This document shows positions 15,659 through 25,403 of a stretch of DNA of 53,704 bases, piece after piece. The notes below the pieces were generated by a model. That model had not been told where the DNA came from, did not search any database, and worked only from the letters and a program-made list of their open reading frames with translations. A program made the translations under genes and the position numbers. Source of the DNA: an uncultured Bacteroidales bacterium (GTDB lineage: Bacteria; Bacteroidota; Bacteroidia; Bacteroidales; Bacteroidaceae); the NCBI GenBank assembly GCA_902788865.1, contig CADALZ010000016.1:1-53704 (forward strand), read 5' to 3'. Numbering within the stretch: position 1 is the stretch's first letter; every line of letters starts with the position of its first letter.

Positions 15659-16866
15659 TGAAGAAAGGTATTATGTGGATAGGGATGGCTCTGACTGCCA
15701 TCACTGTCTCTGCACAACAAGTGGTGGAATGGCGTGGTGTGAATCGCACAGGAACCTACAATGACAGCGGACTGCTCAAATCATGGGCTGCCGAAGGTCC
15801 TACGTTGCTTTGGTCTCTCGACGGCATAGGAGAGGGTTATTCACAACTGGGCATTGCAGGGGATAAAATCTATGTCACTGGCATGAAGGGTACCAACCAC
15901 ATGGGCTACGTTTCCATGATAGATATGAATGGAAAGCTGCTGCAACAGAAACCTTATTCACAAGAGTGGGTAGGCAATTACAGTGGTGCGAGAGCTGCCG
16001 TCACGCTGAACGATGGCAAACTATACCAATATAGCGGTCATGGCGTGCTCACTTGCATGGATGCCACCTCACTCAATGTGATTTGGCAGAAAAACATCCT
16101 TAAAGAATTCGGAGCAGATGAGCTGGAATATGGCATGAATGAAGCTCCGCTGATCATAGGCGACAAACTGATTATCACTCCTGGTGGGAAGACTCACAAT
16201 GTAGTGGCACTGAATAAGCAGAATGGCGCTCAGATTTGGACATCTAAAGCCAAAGGCGAGTCTTCGGCCTACTGTTCACCGATCTATATATCAGATATGG
16301 AGGTGCCTATCGTGGCTACTATCACAGAGCATAGTATCATAGGACTGAATGCAGATAACGGACAGCTGTTGTGGTCGTATCCTTTCCCCAGCCGATGGAC
16401 TGAGCAATGCAACTCGCCCATCTACGAGAATGGGATGCTCTATTGTATGACGGGCAATGGCTACGGCTCTGTGATGCTCAAACTGGAGAATGGCGGACGT
16501 AGCATCAGCAAGGCATGGGATTCGAAGGAACTGACTAACGTGTTCTCTGCCATGGTGAAGGTGGGACACTATATCTATGGCTGCAATGAAAGTCGCAACT
16601 GGGTATGTCTGGATTGGAACACAGGTACCTTGATGCACAAGACACGTTCACGTCAGAGCGTTCCCGTAGCTGCTGATGGCATGATATACAACTACTGCGA
16701 CAATGGAGAAGTGCAGCTTATACAGCCGCATAACGCTAAGATGGAGATAGTAAGCAGATTCAGAGTCACTAAAGGTACTGAGCAACATTGGGCACATCCA
16801 GTGGTACACAAAGGGGTGCTATACATCAGACATGGTGACAGTTTAATGGCATATAAGGTAAAATGA
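15655..16866 (+). CDS. Exported PQQ-like beta-propeller protein 1
   Basis: The 403-residue product has a signal peptide (residues 1-20, ending VSAQ). The propeller begins WRGVNRTGTYNDSGLLKSW, the WRGPNRDG-type opening seen in quinoprotein-like propellers. Blade motifs include DKIYVTG, NGQLLWSYPFP, NTGTLMHK. It ends FRVTKG...WAHPV...GVLYIRHGDSLMAYKVK, the C-terminal signature shared with the three propellers at 32654-36587. There is no CxxCH haem site and no evidence for PQQ as cofactor; a binding or scaffolding role in the periplasm is likely. It overlaps the cyclase gene by 4 bp. Confidence 0.85.
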   Translation: MMKKGIMWIGMALTAITVSAQQVVEWRGVNRTGTYNDSGLLKSWAAEGPTLLWSLDGIGEGYSQLGIAGDKIYVTGMKGTNHMGYVSMIDMNGKLLQQKPYSQEWVGNYSGARAAVTLNDGKLYQYSGHGVLTCMDATSLNVIWQKNILKEFGADELEYGMNEAPLIIGDKLIITPGGKTHNVVALNKQNGAQIWTSKAKGESSAYCSPIYISDMEVPIVATITEHSIIGLNADNGQLLWSYPFPSRWTEQCNSPIYENGMLYCMTGNGYGSVMLKLENGGRSISKAWDSKELTNVFSAMVKVGHYIYGCNESRNWVCLDWNTGTLMHKTRSRQSVPVAADGMIYNYCDNGEVQLIQPHNAKMEIVSRFRVTKGTEQHWAHPVVHKGVLYIRHGDSLMAYKVK

Positions 16867-18284
16867 GCAAGAATAGTTTAAAATGGATCACCATAGGCAC
16901 CGCAGTGTTCTACTCACTGGTGCTGATAGGGTGGCAACTCTACACGCCACACTCTGAGCTGACTACACAAGAGCCCGGAGCTGACAATCGGCCAGAGGGA
17001 TTGGCACGCAGTGCCGATGATGTGAAAGTGGGTGAATTTTTCATGAAGTATGAAGCGGAAGCTCCTACGGACATGGAAGAGGTATGGTCGGCCTTCAGAG
17101 GTAACTCCCGGAACAATATCGTTCAAACTTCTGCCCCTATCAACACGTCGAGCGACTATGAGGAAATGTGGAGTTTCACCACGGGAGAGGGCCATGCGGC
17201 TCCTGTGATATATAAAGGTAGGGTATATGTGCTCGACTATGACGAGACACTCATGTCGGATATGTTGCGTTGCTTCTCTTTGGATACAGGAGAAGAGCTT
17301 TGGCGCAGATGGTACAGAGTTCGCATCAAGCGCAACCATGGATTCTCACGCACTATCCCAGCCGTGGGAGATGGCTACATCATCACCATGGGACCAAATG
17401 GCCATGTGATGTGCTGCGATCCTATCACAGGAGAGATGAAATGGACACACGACTTGCAGAAAGAGTATGAAACAGAAGTGCCATTCTGGTACACCGGACA
17501 GTGCCCTTTGATAGACGGAGATGAGGTCATAATGGCTCCTGCAGGAACATATACCTTGATGGTGGGGATGGATATCCAAACGGGTGAGGTGAAATGGGCC
17601 ACAGAGAACACGGTCAACTTCAAAATGTCGCACTCATCTATCATGCCAATGGAACTGAATGGCAAGAAAACCTATGTTTATATAGGTGTGGGAGGCGTGT
17701 GTGGCGTTTCTGCCGATGGTGCGGATAAAGGCAAGTTGCTGTGGAGTACCAACAAGTGGCAGCCTTCTGTAGTGGCTCCTTCACCTTTGAGACTGTCATC
17801 CAATCGGATATTCTTGGTAGCTGGCTATGGAAATGGCGGCGCACTGCTTCAGGTATCAGGAAGTGGCTCAAACTGGAACGCCACTGTTCTCGATCAATAC
17901 AAGGCTGATAAAGGATTGGCCAGCGAACAACAAACACCGATATTATATAATGGAAAAATCATAAGCATCCTGCCAAAGGATGGTGGAGCTAACAGAAGTA
18001 AGCTCGTTTACTTCAATCCGTCTGATTTGCATCAGCCATTATGGACCTCTGCACAAGATGAGCGCTTCGGTTTAGGCCCTTATTTGGTCATCAACGACAA
18101 GCTCTTTGCGTTCAATGAAGATGGCGTGCTATATGTGTATCAGATAGACTCCAATGGTATGACATTGCTCAAGAAGCAAGTTATCATGGAAGGCGTAGAT
18201 GCATGGGGACCAATGGCTTACGCAGATGGCAGATTGGTGCTGCGTGATTCGCATACAGTGAAATGCTTGAAAATAACAGAATAA
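16863..18284 (+). CDS. Membrane-anchored PQQ-like beta-propeller protein 2
   Basis: The 473-residue protein has an N-terminal membrane anchor (WITIGTAVFYSLVLIGWQLY, about 9-28), then a ~65-residue linker. The propeller starts near WSAFRGNSRNNIVQT. Typical blade segments are TGEGHAAPVIYKGRVYVLDYDE, TGEELWRRWY, TGEMKWTHDL, TGEVKWATEN and NGKIISILPKDGG. It is anchored in the inner membrane facing the periplasm. It differs from propeller 1 in lacking the FRVTKG C-terminus and has instead WGPMAYADGRLVLRDSHTVKCL. The ATG overlaps the upstream TGA. Confidence 0.83.
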   Translation: MSKNSLKWITIGTAVFYSLVLIGWQLYTPHSELTTQEPGADNRPEGLARSADDVKVGEFFMKYEAEAPTDMEEVWSAFRGNSRNNIVQTSAPINTSSDYEEMWSFTTGEGHAAPVIYKGRVYVLDYDETLMSDMLRCFSLDTGEELWRRWYRVRIKRNHGFSRTIPAVGDGYIITMGPNGHVMCCDPITGEMKWTHDLQKEYETEVPFWYTGQCPLIDGDEVIMAPAGTYTLMVGMDIQTGEVKWATENTVNFKMSHSSIMPMELNGKKTYVYIGVGGVCGVSADGADKGKLLWSTNKWQPSVVAPSPLRLSSNRIFLVAGYGNGGALLQVSGSGSNWNATVLDQYKADKGLASEQQTPILYNGKIISILPKDGGANRSKLVYFNPSDLHQPLWTSAQDERFGLGPYLVINDKLFAFNEDGVLYVYQIDSNGMTLLKKQVIMEGVDAWGPMAYADGRLVLRDSHTVKCLKITE

Positions 18285-18299
18285 CAAAATACTAATAAT

Positions 18300-19355
18300 A
18301 TGGAAGAGCTAAAGAAAGATAATGGTAAAATGACTCGAAAAGGCTTCTTGCGGGCATTAGGCTCTATAGGAGCTGGATGCGTCATCGCTGGAGGTGCCGG
18401 GAATTTGGCCTACAAGATGTTTGCCAAGCCAGAGGAATTGTTCTATCCAACTAACGAGAAGGGTGGGGAAAGTCCTCAACGCAGTGCATTCGCTTCGCCA
18501 TATAAGAAAGTGGCTTCGTTTAAGACACCCGAGCAGATAGAGTCGTTTGAGCTTTATCCAAATGGCATCGTAGTGGCTTCTGCAAATAATGTCTATATCT
18601 ATCGAGAGGACGGCCAGCTAGAACGTCGCTTTAAAGCCAATGGTGAGGTAATGGATGTCACTGTATGCGACGACCTCATTTATGTACTTTATCCGATGCA
18701 TGTAGATGTGTTCGATATGCAGGGAACTAAGGTGCGTGAGTGGGAGGCTTGTGATGAGAATGCCGACTATTGTTCACTTACAGTATTTGGAGAGAATGTC
18801 TTTATCACAGATGCTCAGAATAAAGTGATGTGTAAGTATCTGACAGATGGCACCTTTGTGAAGTTTATCCAGAGTCCGGATGGATTTGTTGTACCAAGTT
18901 ATTCATTCGGCGTAATGAATATGAATGGCATGGTATATTGCTCGAATCCTGGTAGGCATACCATTGAAAGCTATTCGGCCGATGGCGAGTTCTTGGCTTC
19001 CTTCGGAGAGGCAGGTGTCAATGAAGGACGCTTCAGCGGTTGCTGTAATCCTGTGTATGTAACCTCTAATCCTGCGGGTGAGATCATTACTTCAGAGAAA
19101 GGCATTCCGCGCATCAGCTGTTATAGTCCCGACGGTGAATTCCGTAGCGTATTATTGGATGAGAAGACGCTTGGAGGTGGCCATGCTGCTTATGAAGTCA
19201 GGGTGAATAAAGATCGCTTGATAGTAGCCAATAAGAATCAAGTGACAACTTTCCAATATGATGCATCTCTGGTGGCTCTGAATGGAACAGCCCTTTCGGG
19301 AAAGTGTGCTACATGCGGAATAGATTGTCCACTGAGAATAGGAGTAACGATTTAA
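18300..19355 (+). CDS. Exported NHL/six-bladed propeller with C-terminal Cys tail
   Basis: The 351-residue product has a Tat-like N-terminus (MTRKGFLRALGSIGAG, with K in place of the second Arg) and a hydrophobic stretch up to about residue 45. NHL-like blades follow (SFKTPEQIESFELYPNGIVV, NGEVMDVTVCDDLIYVL, TYSADGEFLASFGEAG-like repeats, SEKGIPRISCYSPDGEF). The last residues carry CATCGIDCPL, a C-x2-C-x3-C group that could bind a metal or Fe-S centre. The next gene starts 2 bp after the stop and encodes a Tat polyferredoxin, so both probably act together outside the inner membrane. An internal ATG at 18330 is an alternative start. Confidence 0.75.
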   Translation: MEELKKDNGKMTRKGFLRALGSIGAGCVIAGGAGNLAYKMFAKPEELFYPTNEKGGESPQRSAFASPYKKVASFKTPEQIESFELYPNGIVVASANNVYIYREDGQLERRFKANGEVMDVTVCDDLIYVLYPMHVDVFDMQGTKVREWEACDENADYCSLTVFGENVFITDAQNKVMCKYLTDGTFVKFIQSPDGFVVPSYSFGVMNMNGMVYCSNPGRHTIESYSADGEFLASFGEAGVNEGRFSGCCNPVYVTSNPAGEIITSEKGIPRISCYSPDGEFRSVLLDEKTLGGGHAAYEVRVNKDRLIVANKNQVTTFQYDASLVALNGTALSGKCATCGIDCPLRIGVTI

Positions 19356-19357
19356 GT

Positions 19358-19948
19358 ATGGGTATTATGGAAGACAAAGAAAAACATACGAAAGGCAGTC
19401 CGCTAAAAAGGCGTGACTTCTTCAAGAAGATAGGCACTGCTCTGGCAGGTGGTTCCATTGCAGCCGTAGGTATAGCTGGCGCCAGTAAAGTGAAGGGTGA
19501 AGAAGCCAGTGTTTTCTGGCAAATCGACCCAAACTTGTGTACACAATGTGGAAGGTGTGAGACAGACTGCGTGATGCCAGTTTCAGCTGTGCGATGTGTG
19601 CATGCTGTGAAAGTGTGTGGTTATTGCGACCTTTGCGGAGGGTATTATCGCACCAATGCGAAGGAACTGAACACTGCAGCAGAAAATATGATTTGTCCTA
19701 CAGGAGCCATCAAACGCAAGTTCGTGGAAGATCCATATTTCGAATATACGATCGATGAAGATCTTTGTAATGGATGTGGTAAGTGTGTGAAAGGTTGCAA
19801 TTCATTTGGCAATGGTTCTCTTTTCCTGCAGGTGAAACAAGATCTTTGTCTGGACTGCAATGAATGTAAAATCGCCAAAGTATGTGCTTCGGGAGCTATC
19901 AAACGAGTTCCTTATGGCACGGCTTATAAACTAAAGGACCACGCATGA
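19358..19948 (+). CDS. Tat-exported polyferredoxin, NapG/MauM-like
   Basis: The 196-residue protein has a twin-arginine signal, KRRDFFKKIGTALAGGSIAAVG, followed by several 4Fe-4S motifs: CTQCGRCETDC, CGYCDLCGG with a later CPTGAI, CNGCGKCVKGC, and CLDCNECKIAKVCASGAI. This matches NapG/MauM-type periplasmic ferredoxins, which receive electrons from a NapH-type membrane partner; that partner is encoded next. The ATG at 19358 is 2 bp after the upstream stop; an ATG at 19367 is possible. No nitrate reductase or amine dehydrogenase is present, so the terminal partner is different or unknown. Confidence 0.85.
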   Translation: MGIMEDKEKHTKGSPLKRRDFFKKIGTALAGGSIAAVGIAGASKVKGEEASVFWQIDPNLCTQCGRCETDCVMPVSAVRCVHAVKVCGYCDLCGGYYRTNAKELNTAAENMICPTGAIKRKFVEDPYFEYTIDEDLCNGCGKCVKGCNSFGNGSLFLQVKQDLCLDCNECKIAKVCASGAIKRVPYGTAYKLKDHA

Positions 19949-21204
19949 TGAATACTCTATTGATGACTTTCGTGAGCCGTTTCCCAAGGCCAGAGTTTGA
20001 ATCTGGGTATCAATATCCGGAACAAGCTTATGCAGTCCCTTATGAGAGCTTTTGGAACGTAGTGGACATCGTTTTGCTCATAGGCTTGATGAGTTTAGTT
20101 ACTTGGGCGGCATATAAAAAGCGTACCAGAGGGCCAATAATCATCACGTCTCTCATTTCTGTGGCCTATTTTGGCTTTTTCCGTGAGGGATGTGTATGCA
20201 GTATTGGTTCCATCCAGAATATAGCATTGGCAATGGTAGATAACACGTATCATCTGCCTCTTATTGTATTGCTTTTCTTCTTGCTCCCCATCATCTTTGC
20301 CTTCCTATTTGGCAGGGTTTTCTGTGCAGGAGTATGTCCTTTTGGTGCTCTGCAGGAATTATTAAATGTGAAGAATTACCGTATATCGAAATCTGTCAGC
20401 TCCGCTTTGAGCGTGATACCATGGCTCTATCTGATATTCGCGTTGCTTTATGCACTTACACGCAGTAGGTTCATCATCTGTCAGTTCGATCCATTTATCG
20501 GTATATTCCGCTTAGGAGGTGACTTCGGACTCATTACGTTTGGAGCGATCTTACTGATTATGTCGGTCTTCACAGGCCGCCCATTCTGTAGGTTTCTTTG
20601 TCCTTACGGTGCACTGCTGAGCCTTTTCTCCTCTGTATCTATCTGGAAAATAAAGATTACAGAAAAGGCGTGTGTGAACTGTCAGCTGTGTCATAATTCT
20701 TGTCCTGTAGATGCCGTGTTACCTCCTTATCAGAACAAAGATAATGAAGGGCGTAATCAGGGTGTCGTTCGTATCTTGAAATACGCTGTAGGCTTACCAC
20801 TTATCATGCTTATTGGAGCTTTACTGATGCGCATGTCGTCTAATAATCTGAGCTATGCCCATAAAGAAGTGCGCTTATACGAGCTCGTACAGATTCAAGA
20901 GGCACATCCAGACAATGAGATGCTACCAGAAGTAGAGGCCTTCTATGCACAAGGGAGAACCTTGGAAGAGTTGCAACAGAATTATGATGCCATACAAAAG
21001 GAATTCTCTATTTACAGTACGATTGCAGGGGCATTGATAGGTCTGGTGATAGGACTGAAGCTTATCAATCTGTCTGTGAAACGCACTCGTAAGGAATACG
21101 AGATAGATCATCGCTACTGTGTGGCATGTGGCAAGTGTTTCAGCTATTGTCCACAAAACAAAGGGGTATTGATACAAAGAAATAAGATAAATAATGCACT
21201 ATGA
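19945..21204 (+). CDS. NapH/NosR-like membrane polyferredoxin
   Basis: The 419-residue protein has about seven membrane helices and two CxxxCP motifs, FCAGVCPFGALQ and FCRFLCPYGALL, typical of NapH/NosR/CcoG. It has a cytoplasmic 4Fe-4S motif CVNCQLCHNSCPVDAV and a C-terminal CVACGKCFSYCP. The N-terminal GCVCSIGSIQN is reminiscent of the same family. NapH-type proteins move electrons from the quinol pool or cytoplasm across the membrane. It overlaps the NapG-like gene by 4 bp. Redox input may come from the NADH flavoprotein at 23014, which is inferred from position. Confidence 0.87.
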   Translation: MMNTLLMTFVSRFPRPEFESGYQYPEQAYAVPYESFWNVVDIVLLIGLMSLVTWAAYKKRTRGPIIITSLISVAYFGFFREGCVCSIGSIQNIALAMVDNTYHLPLIVLLFFLLPIIFAFLFGRVFCAGVCPFGALQELLNVKNYRISKSVSSALSVIPWLYLIFALLYALTRSRFIICQFDPFIGIFRLGGDFGLITFGAILLIMSVFTGRPFCRFLCPYGALLSLFSSVSIWKIKITEKACVNCQLCHNSCPVDAVLPPYQNKDNEGRNQGVVRILKYAVGLPLIMLIGALLMRMSSNNLSYAHKEVRLYELVQIQEAHPDNEMLPEVEAFYAQGRTLEELQQNYDAIQKEFSIYSTIAGALIGLVIGLKLINLSVKRTRKEYEIDHRYCVACGKCFSYCPQNKGVLIQRNKINNAL

Positions 21205-23012
21205 ATAAAAATATTTTTAGGAATGTAGCCATTGTGACCTCTGTCTTTATCGTGTTGCTATCGGCTATGCTGATTATCAATTATTTTCAGGTGAGGGAGA
21301 CAACTCCTTTGCAGACTGAAGTCGTAGAGACTCTAAAAGCGTTGAATGACCAGAATGCAGAAAATGTAGAATTGCAGGAACAGATTCGTCAACTGGACTT
21401 ATTGGCTCGCAAAGCTTACTTTGTACAGTCGGGACATCTGAAAGCGGGCATTTATATCTTGCTGGGACTCATTGGTATCCTGATGGTTTGCTTGCGCTTC
21501 TATTTCGAGAATACCAAGGAAATACCTGACAAGGAAATAGATCCTATTGACGACTGGCTGATTAAGTCTAAATCTCGTAAATACATCAATTGGGGTATTG
21601 TGGGATTGGCAACCGTAGCATTGGGATTTGCATTCTTCTCTTCACCTTATTATAAAACGTTGACAGAGAAATCTGCTGAAGAAACTGCAGGTGATTTCGT
21701 AGTGGAAGACGTCGCTAATCCGGACGACATAACGACCGACAGACTGCCAGGTGATGCCTTAGCAGAAGCCGACTCTTCAGAAGAAGCATCGACAGAAGCG
21801 GAAGATGCAGAGACTACAGAACAGGATGCTGAAGGGGAATCAGTTCCTGCCGAAGAAGTACCAGTATCTAAAGTTACCCAAAATGCTTTCCGTGGCAACA
21901 CATCCAATGGTCAGTCATCAGCACGAGGCATTCCTACTGCATGGAATCTGCAAGATGGAACCAACATTTTATGGAAAACTCCTGTTCAGAAAGGTGGATA
22001 CAATTCACCAGTTATCAATGGCCGTAATGTATTTTTTACGGGTGCAGACAATGCGGCACGTGAGCTCTACTGCTACGATGTAAATACAGGTGAATTAAAG
22101 TGGAAGTTGGAAGCATCTGGCATTGCTGGCTCTCCTTCTACTATGCCACGTGTTAATGAGGACACCGGATTGGCTGCTTCTACGGTTGCTACCAATGGTA
22201 ATCAGGTTTGTGCCATTTTTGCAACGGGAGATATCATTTGTGCTGATATGGAAGGCAATAAACTATGGGCAAAAAATCTGGGAGTACCAGACAATCATTA
22301 CGGTTTTGCCTCTTCACTCTTGATATATGGAAATATTGTAATTGTGCAGTATGATAACGACACTTCTCCAAAACTGATGGCATTGAGTTTGGCTAATGGT
22401 AATACGGTATGGTCGAAGAATCGCTCTGAGAGAGCTACTTGGGCTTCGCCGATGATTGCTTACATTGACAACAAACCACAGCTTATAGTGATGGGTAATC
22501 CTAATATCACGGCATACAATCCTGCCAATGGTGAACAAATATGGCAGGTTAGTTGTATGAGCGGAGAGGTGGGCGCTAGTGCATGTGCCTCAGACGGCAT
22601 TGTGTTTGGAGCCAGCGAAAATGCCAAGATGGTAGCTATCAATGCGTCAGATGGACAAGTAGTGTGGGAGTCTAATGAATATCTTCCTGAGGTATCAAGT
22701 CCTGCTGCCACTAAAGATGTACTTTTCATAGCGACTAGTTATGGCGTGCTTTCTACATTCGACACTAAGACTGGTGAGCTTTTGGCAGAGCATGATCTTG
22801 GCGTTCAATTCTATTCTTCTCCTATGATTGTAGAAGGCAAGGTATATCTGGCCAGTGTAGAAGGAAAGATTTATATATTCTCGGCCAATAAAGAAGCCAC
22901 TCTCATCAATACTATCGATACTGGAGAACATACATTTGCCACTCCAGCGTTTACTGATGGGAAGATGATTATAAGAACCAATGAAAGTATTTACTGTGTA
23001 GCAGCTAAATAA
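21201..23012 (+). CDS. PQQ-like propeller with three N-terminal membrane helices
   Basis: The 603-residue protein has membrane helices at about 7-26, 75-96 and 133-152. A coiled-coil stretch (TEVVETLKALNDQNAENVELQEQ) separates the first two. An acidic linker (about 185-213) follows and then a PQQ-like propeller beginning NAFRGNTSNGQSSARGIPTAW. Blades carry NILWKTPVQKGGYNSPVING, TGELKWKLEA, NGNTVWSKN, NGEQIWQVS, TGELLAEHDLG. The propeller should face the periplasm, next to the NapH partner whose gene overlaps its start by 4 bp. The membrane part resembles no transporter I know; it could dock the propeller to the redox complex. Confidence 0.82.
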   Translation: MNKNIFRNVAIVTSVFIVLLSAMLIINYFQVRETTPLQTEVVETLKALNDQNAENVELQEQIRQLDLLARKAYFVQSGHLKAGIYILLGLIGILMVCLRFYFENTKEIPDKEIDPIDDWLIKSKSRKYINWGIVGLATVALGFAFFSSPYYKTLTEKSAEETAGDFVVEDVANPDDITTDRLPGDALAEADSSEEASTEAEDAETTEQDAEGESVPAEEVPVSKVTQNAFRGNTSNGQSSARGIPTAWNLQDGTNILWKTPVQKGGYNSPVINGRNVFFTGADNAARELYCYDVNTGELKWKLEASGIAGSPSTMPRVNEDTGLAASTVATNGNQVCAIFATGDIICADMEGNKLWAKNLGVPDNHYGFASSLLIYGNIVIVQYDNDTSPKLMALSLANGNTVWSKNRSERATWASPMIAYIDNKPQLIVMGNPNITAYNPANGEQIWQVSCMSGEVGASACASDGIVFGASENAKMVAINASDGQVVWESNEYLPEVSSPAATKDVLFIATSYGVLSTFDTKTGELLAEHDLGVQFYSSPMIVEGKVYLASVEGKIYIFSANKEATLINTIDTGEHTFATPAFTDGKMIIRTNESIYCVAAK

Positions 23013-23013
23013 T

Positions 23014-25401
23014 ATGTGTGAGAATTGTAAGACTAAAGCACAAGAAGAGAAATCAGCTTTGATGGCTCGAACAGATGCCATCATCGACAGGATAGGCACT
23101 AAGCGCGAGATGGTGATACCTCTCTTACAAGCATTGCAAGAAGAGTTCAACTATCTGCGATCGGATGTGCTTGAGAGGGTCTATGAACGAACGAAAATAG
23201 ATCGTGCTCAGCTCATCAGCGTATCCACTTTCTACTCCTTATTCAGACATATCCCTTATGGCAAGCATGTCATCAAGATATGCAATGGTACGGCATGTCA
23301 TGTGAAAGGTTCTGATAATGTATATGATGCATTCAGACGTGAACTGCATATGGAAGGGGATAGTATAACGACTGAAGACGGTGAGTTCTCTATTGAGAAG
23401 ATTGCCTGCCTTGGTGTGTGCGCCTTAGCCCCTGTAGTTCAAATCGATGAAAAGATCTACGGGCATGTACAACCAGGAAGGGTGAAGGAAGTCATTGATG
23501 CTTTTCGCTTATATGCTGATCAACAAGAGAAGCGCCAAGCCGAAGAGGATGCCAATGAGGCTGTTGGCGAGATTCGCTTAGGTATGGAGAACTGCTGCCA
23601 AGCCAGTGGTACAGCCGAGATTTATAAGGAAGTAACTTCAGAATCTCAAGCATTAGGATTGGATGTCAGAATCAAGCCTGTCAGTTGTGTAGGTGCTTGC
23701 AATCAGGTGCCACTGATAGATGTAGCTATGCCGGATGGGCAGATTTTCCGTTATCCCAATGTGAAACCTGCAGACGTGCGTGAAATTCTTATGAAGCACT
23801 TCAGGCCTAAGAATAAGTTGCGCCAATGGAAGAACATACTTTTCCATAGCATTAATCAATTCCAGACAGACGAAGCATGGGAGAGTAGTGTGTTTCAGAA
23901 TGACGAGCATCGTACACGCACCATCAATAACTTTTTTGATGAACAGTTACGAATCTCTACGGAAGGATATGGAAAGATGTCGCCATTAGACATAGATGAA
24001 TACATGGCTCGCGGTGGTTTCGAGGCATTGAAGCATGCTGTGACGGAAATGAGTCGCGATGAAATCATAGATGTCATTCTGAAGAGTGGCATCCGTGGTC
24101 GTGGTGGCGGTGGTTTCCCTACAGGACGTAAATGGCAGATGGTGGCAGCTCAATCCAATTCAGAGAAGTATGTCATCTGTAATGGTGATGAGGGCGATCC
24201 TGGAGCCTTCATGGATCGTATTTTGTTGGAATCCTATCCACTGAGAGTCATAGAAGGACTGGTCATTGCTGGCTATGCCGTAGGTGCATCTAATGGTATT
24301 TTCTACATTCGCGCAGAATATCCACAAGCAGTGATTCGCATCCGTAAAGCCTTGGAGATGAGCAGACAGAAAGGTTTTATTGGAGAGCATATCCTTGGAA
24401 CAGATTTTTCATTTGATATACGCTTGTTCGAAGGTGCAGGAGCTTTTGTTTGTGGTGAAGAGACGGCTCTGATTTCTTCTATTGAAGGTAACAGAGGTTT
24501 TCCAAAGTTGCGTCCCCCATATCCTGCAGTTTCTGGATTATATGGCTGTCCGACTCTTATAAATAATGTGGAGACACTAAGTCAGGTATCCTATATCTTA
24601 AACCACGGTGCAGAGGAATATGCCAAACATGGCACAGAAAGCAGTAAAGGCACTAAAGTATTTGCACTGGTGGGTAAGGTGAATCACGGCGGACTTATAG
24701 AAGTTCCAATGGGCACCACACTCAATCAGATTATCGAGGATATTGGCGGAGGCGTAGAAGGCGGAGAGAAACTCAAAGCCGTGCAAACGGGTGGACCTTC
24801 GGGTGGCTGTATCCCTGCCAGCGAATGTGATGTAAAGGTGGACTATGAAGCGCTGAAGCGTCTGGATGCCATCATGGGTTCAGGAGGCTTGGTGGTGCTT
24901 GGTGAAAGTAGCTGCATGGTAGATGTGGCACGCTATTTCACTACATTTACTTCTAACGAAAGTTGTGGAAAATGTACTTTCTGTCGTGTAGGAGTACGCC
25001 GCATGCTTGACTTGCTTGATAAGATTTGTACGGGGAAAGGAAAGCCCGATGATATTACCAAACTTGAAGAGCTGGCTAAGAGCGTTCAGAAATCCGCGCT
25101 TTGTGGACTTGGCAAGACGGCTCCAAATCCTGTGCTCTCCACTTTGAAATACTTCCGTGAAGAGTATGACGAGCATATTCAAGGCATATGTCGTACAGGC
25201 ACTTGTAAGGATATGATAAAATATGTGGTTACAGAAGATTGTATGGGATGTACAAAGTGTGCTAAGGCTTGCCCTTCTGACGCTATCCCATATACTCCTT
25301 ATGAACAACATACCATCGATGTAGATAAATGCGTGAAATGCGGACTCTGTATCAATGAGTGCAGTTTTAACGCCATAAAGAAAGTACCTTTAAATAATTG
25401 A
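23014..25401 (+). CDS. Fused NuoE-NuoF / HydC-HydB-like NADH flavoprotein
   Basis: The 795-residue protein contains three parts. The first is a NuoE/HydC domain with 2Fe-2S ligands C90, C95, C132, C136. The second is a thioredoxin-like 2Fe-2S domain as at the N-terminus of HydB (C194/C195, C225, C229). The third is a NuoF/HydB domain with FMN/NADH motifs (GIRGRGGGGFPTGRKWQ, GDEGDPGAFMDR, GAGAFVCGEETAL) and a 4Fe-4S site at C651, C654, C657, C697. The C-terminus adds a two-cluster ferredoxin (CMGCTKCAKAC, CVKCGLCINEC). The layout is that of NAD-linked HydBC bifurcating modules rather than complex I. There is no hydrogenase subunit. It should oxidise NADH and feed Fe-S partners in the cytoplasm. 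Confidence 0.88.
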   Translation: MCENCKTKAQEEKSALMARTDAIIDRIGTKREMVIPLLQALQEEFNYLRSDVLERVYERTKIDRAQLISVSTFYSLFRHIPYGKHVIKICNGTACHVKGSDNVYDAFRRELHMEGDSITTEDGEFSIEKIACLGVCALAPVVQIDEKIYGHVQPGRVKEVIDAFRLYADQQEKRQAEEDANEAVGEIRLGMENCCQASGTAEIYKEVTSESQALGLDVRIKPVSCVGACNQVPLIDVAMPDGQIFRYPNVKPADVREILMKHFRPKNKLRQWKNILFHSINQFQTDEAWESSVFQNDEHRTRTINNFFDEQLRISTEGYGKMSPLDIDEYMARGGFEALKHAVTEMSRDEIIDVILKSGIRGRGGGGFPTGRKWQMVAAQSNSEKYVICNGDEGDPGAFMDRILLESYPLRVIEGLVIAGYAVGASNGIFYIRAEYPQAVIRIRKALEMSRQKGFIGEHILGTDFSFDIRLFEGAGAFVCGEETALISSIEGNRGFPKLRPPYPAVSGLYGCPTLINNVETLSQVSYILNHGAEEYAKHGTESSKGTKVFALVGKVNHGGLIEVPMGTTLNQIIEDIGGGVEGGEKLKAVQTGGPSGGCIPASECDVKVDYEALKRLDAIMGSGGLVVLGESSCMVDVARYFTTFTSNESCGKCTFCRVGVRRMLDLLDKICTGKGKPDDITKLEELAKSVQKSALCGLGKTAPNPVLSTLKYFREEYDEHIQGICRTGTCKDMIKYVVTEDCMGCTKCAKACPSDAIPYTPYEQHTIDVDKCVKCGLCINECSFNAIKKVPLNN

Positions 25402-25403
25402 AC

